Positions 5,981 to 7,436 of a stretch of DNA of 7,436 bases are shown here, piece after piece (the first letter of the stretch is position 1; each line of letters starts with the position of its first letter). Below the pieces are notes generated by a model, which did not search any database, was not told where the DNA came from, and saw only the letters and a list, made by a program, of their open reading frames with translations. Where the stretch lies: positions 1 to 7,436 of the forward strand of contig JAJXZM010000380.1 of the NCBI GenBank assembly GCA_021780055.1. Direction: 5' to 3'. The stretch comes from Acidobacteriota bacterium (GTDB taxonomy: Bacteria; Acidobacteriota; Terriglobia; UBA7540). The position numbers were made by a program, and so were the translations under genes.

Positions 5981-7436
5981 CTACGTAATATCCATCGTCA
6001 ACTCAGTCCTGCCGGCAAGCTGCGCAGCATTCAGCAGAACTCGATCGGTCTGAACTCTACCAGCCGAAGCAAATTTCAAAGGCTGGCCGCCCGGGGGGTG
6101 AATGTGAATGGCAATATCCGCCTCAAGGGGCTTCTCAAATTTCAATCGGCAGCGCCAGCGGACGGAGTTCTCAGGCCCGGCAAGCGATTCTGTAGTCCAG
6201 CCAATGTGCCCGAACCGCGTGGGACAGTTTTCAACATGGATTTTCTCTCCAGCCGCGAACCAATGCTTTGGCGCGGCTTTCTGAAGATGGACAACGGCAC
6301 GGTCGTGCTCCTCGTAACAGAGAAGCCATCGCAACCCGAGTGCAGGCTGCAACTCACTATTAACAACGGCCGACCATCCATAACGGTTGCCTTCACCCGG
6401 GTGCCCGCCCGGCACGTAAGTATCCTCCGGCGAGTAGCGGCTGCCCGAATCCATTGTGTAGCAGGCGAGCGCGTAGAGGGTCAGCAGGAAAGGCCGGTAA
6501 TCATCCTGGCGAATCAGGTACGAGAGCGTTCCATGCGACATAAAATTCGATGTGCGAACAGAGGCCCCGTCAGTGTTCAGGCCCAGAAGCTGCTCGCCGG
6601 CCATCTTGCGGTGAATAAAGTGGCCATGGTCAAGCGCAGCATCACCCCAGTCACTGGTCCACCAGTCCATCATGTAACGGTGGTTCTCATAGCTGGATAG
6701 CTCGGTGGGTTTTCGATTTGTATCGAAGGGAGTAAATGGTGTGATGTCTGCCTGCTTCATCGCCGGATCACGCCTGGCCAGCACCGTCTTAAGCGATTGC
6801 TCGATGAGCGGGCGCATCTCGGCGGCGATCCAGGCAATCTTATTCGCTTCCTGCTGAAGCTTCGCATCGTTGTGCTCCCTGCCGGCCCGGTGCAGGCAGC
6901 GAGCGTGCTCCGTCAGACCTCGCCAGGTCCACGCCGCGTTCTGGTAGTAGTAAGGATGCGAGTCCGGAAAATCATTCCGCGGGTCGCCGTTGTCCGCTTC
7001 CGGCGAACCCCAGATCAACCCGTGGCGGGGATCGTCCGGCGGAAACGCATGTTTGCTGTACTCATATCGCTTCAAAACAAAGTCAATCATCCGCCTCAGC
7101 ACCGGGAGGCGTTTTCGGAGCGCATCAACGTCGCCCGTGTAGTCGTAGGCGCGCGCGGAGTTTTCGAGAAACACTCCGGCATTCAGCGGCGCTTCCACCT
7201 GGTCCTGCGTGTTGTAAAGGAAATTGCCGTCAGGCAGGATGTAGTGCTCGAGATAATGCTGGAAATACGGCTCGACTTCACCGGTCAGGTTCCAGAGCTG
7301 ATGAACCCAGACGAATTCGTAGTGGGCCACAGGGAATAGTGCGTGGCTGCGTTCAGGAATCTTGGTGTAGGCGCCCTCACCGATCTGGTAAGTGGGATTC
7401 AGGCCGCGGTAACTGGCGCGCGAAAGAGCGATTCCC
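5981..7436 (-). CDS. C-terminal part of a large six-hairpin glycosidase-like protein
   Basis: The frame is open from the right edge to a TAG at 5983-5981, giving 484 residues; the start lies outside the window. A GTG at 7330 is internal, since the frame continues upstream with protein-like sequence (LSRASYRGLNPTYQIGEG). The first 370 or so residues are helical hairpins rich in Trp, Tyr, His and Asp, as in (alpha/alpha)6-barrel glycosidases: YEFVWVHQLWNLTGE (39-53), HGLIWGSPEADNG (138-150), and MMDWWTSDWGDAALDHG (255-271), followed by a Gly/Pro-rich loop, YVPGGHPGEGNRYGW (340-354). The last 90 or so residues (from HVENCPTRFGH) look like a beta-sandwich cap. A role in carbohydrate breakdown is inferred from the fold only. 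The catalytic acids cannot be assigned, because part of the barrel is missing. No signal peptide can be judged. Confidence 0.8.
   Translation of the reverse strand, partial: GIALSRASYRGLNPTYQIGEGAYTKIPERSHALFPVAHYEFVWVHQLWNLTGEVEPYFQHYLEHYILPDGNFLYNTQDQVEAPLNAGVFLENSARAYDYTGDVDALRKRLPVLRRMIDFVLKRYEYSKHAFPPDDPRHGLIWGSPEADNGDPRNDFPDSHPYYYQNAAWTWRGLTEHARCLHRAGREHNDAKLQQEANKIAWIAAEMRPLIEQSLKTVLARRDPAMKQADITPFTPFDTNRKPTELSSYENHRYMMDWWTSDWGDAALDHGHFIHRKMAGEQLLGLNTDGASVRTSNFMSHGTLSYLIRQDDYRPFLLTLYALACYTMDSGSRYSPEDTYVPGGHPGEGNRYGWSAVVNSELQPALGLRWLLCYEEHDRAVVHLQKAAPKHWFAAGEKIHVENCPTRFGHIGWTTESLAGPENSVRWRCRLKFEKPLEADIAIHIHPPGGQPLKFASAGRVQTDRVLLNAAQLAGRTELTMDIT

Noticed and set aside
5714..6700. A 328-codon plus-strand open frame
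   Set aside because: It lies antisense to parts of two recognisable genes, the transporter and the glycosidase-like gene, and shows no domain.
7328..7330. GTG as the start of the glycosidase-like gene
   Set aside because: The frame remains open for another 35 codons to the window edge with protein-like sequence, so this GTG is an internal valine codon.
6797..7339. A 180-codon plus-strand open frame
   Set aside because: It is antisense to the glycosidase-like gene, and its Val/Arg-rich, low-complexity look is that of a shadow frame.

Overview
The window looks like a chromosomal piece of a GC-rich, Gram-negative-type bacterium. GC is about 60-65% in sampled lines of the core genes. The gene set fits a soil-type Acidobacteriota or a similar lineage: a quinone-linked ETF dehydrogenase, a DUF374-type acyltransferase, and a large six-hairpin-glycosidase-like protein. 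The lineage is an inference from the style of the proteins, not from a marker gene. Every gene I can support lies on the minus strand, so the map reads from right to left in transcription order.

Right end (7436 to 5981): the C-terminal 484 residues of a large protein resembling (alpha/alpha)6-barrel glycosidases; its start lies beyond the window. Then comes an AI-2E family membrane transporter (5896-4805). After a 158-base gap with a good sigma70-type promoter, there is a membrane-anchored TPR protein of the YfgM type (4646-3927), with a GTG start and a strong Shine-Dalgarno. Next are electron transfer flavoprotein-ubiquinone oxidoreductase (3779-2100) and a DUF374 lysophospholipid-acyltransferase-like protein (2030-1269).

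Left end (1188 to 1): an uncharacterised 308-residue protein (1188-262) with acidic motifs placed as in DUF3800-like RNase H-fold proteins. Its base composition is visibly lower in GC (about 50-58% in sampled lines), which suggests it is accessory. It is followed by a 197-base gap holding a perfect 10-bp inverted repeat, then the first 21 codons of another minus-strand gene (start at 64) that runs off the left edge.

Functional reading: ETF-QO passes electrons from fatty-acid and amino-acid oxidation, delivered by ETF, into the quinone pool. The acyltransferase next to it probably acylates lipids at the inner membrane. The TPR protein and the AI-2E transporter are also envelope proteins. Gaps between genes run from about 70 to 200 bases, so this is a co-oriented cluster, possibly transcribed in parts, rather than a tight operon. 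No stretch over 300 bases lacks a gene. I saw no tRNA, rRNA, CRISPR array, insertion sequence or origin. I found no clear undescribed multi-gene system; the best candidate for novelty is the low-GC RNase H-like orphan at 262-1188.
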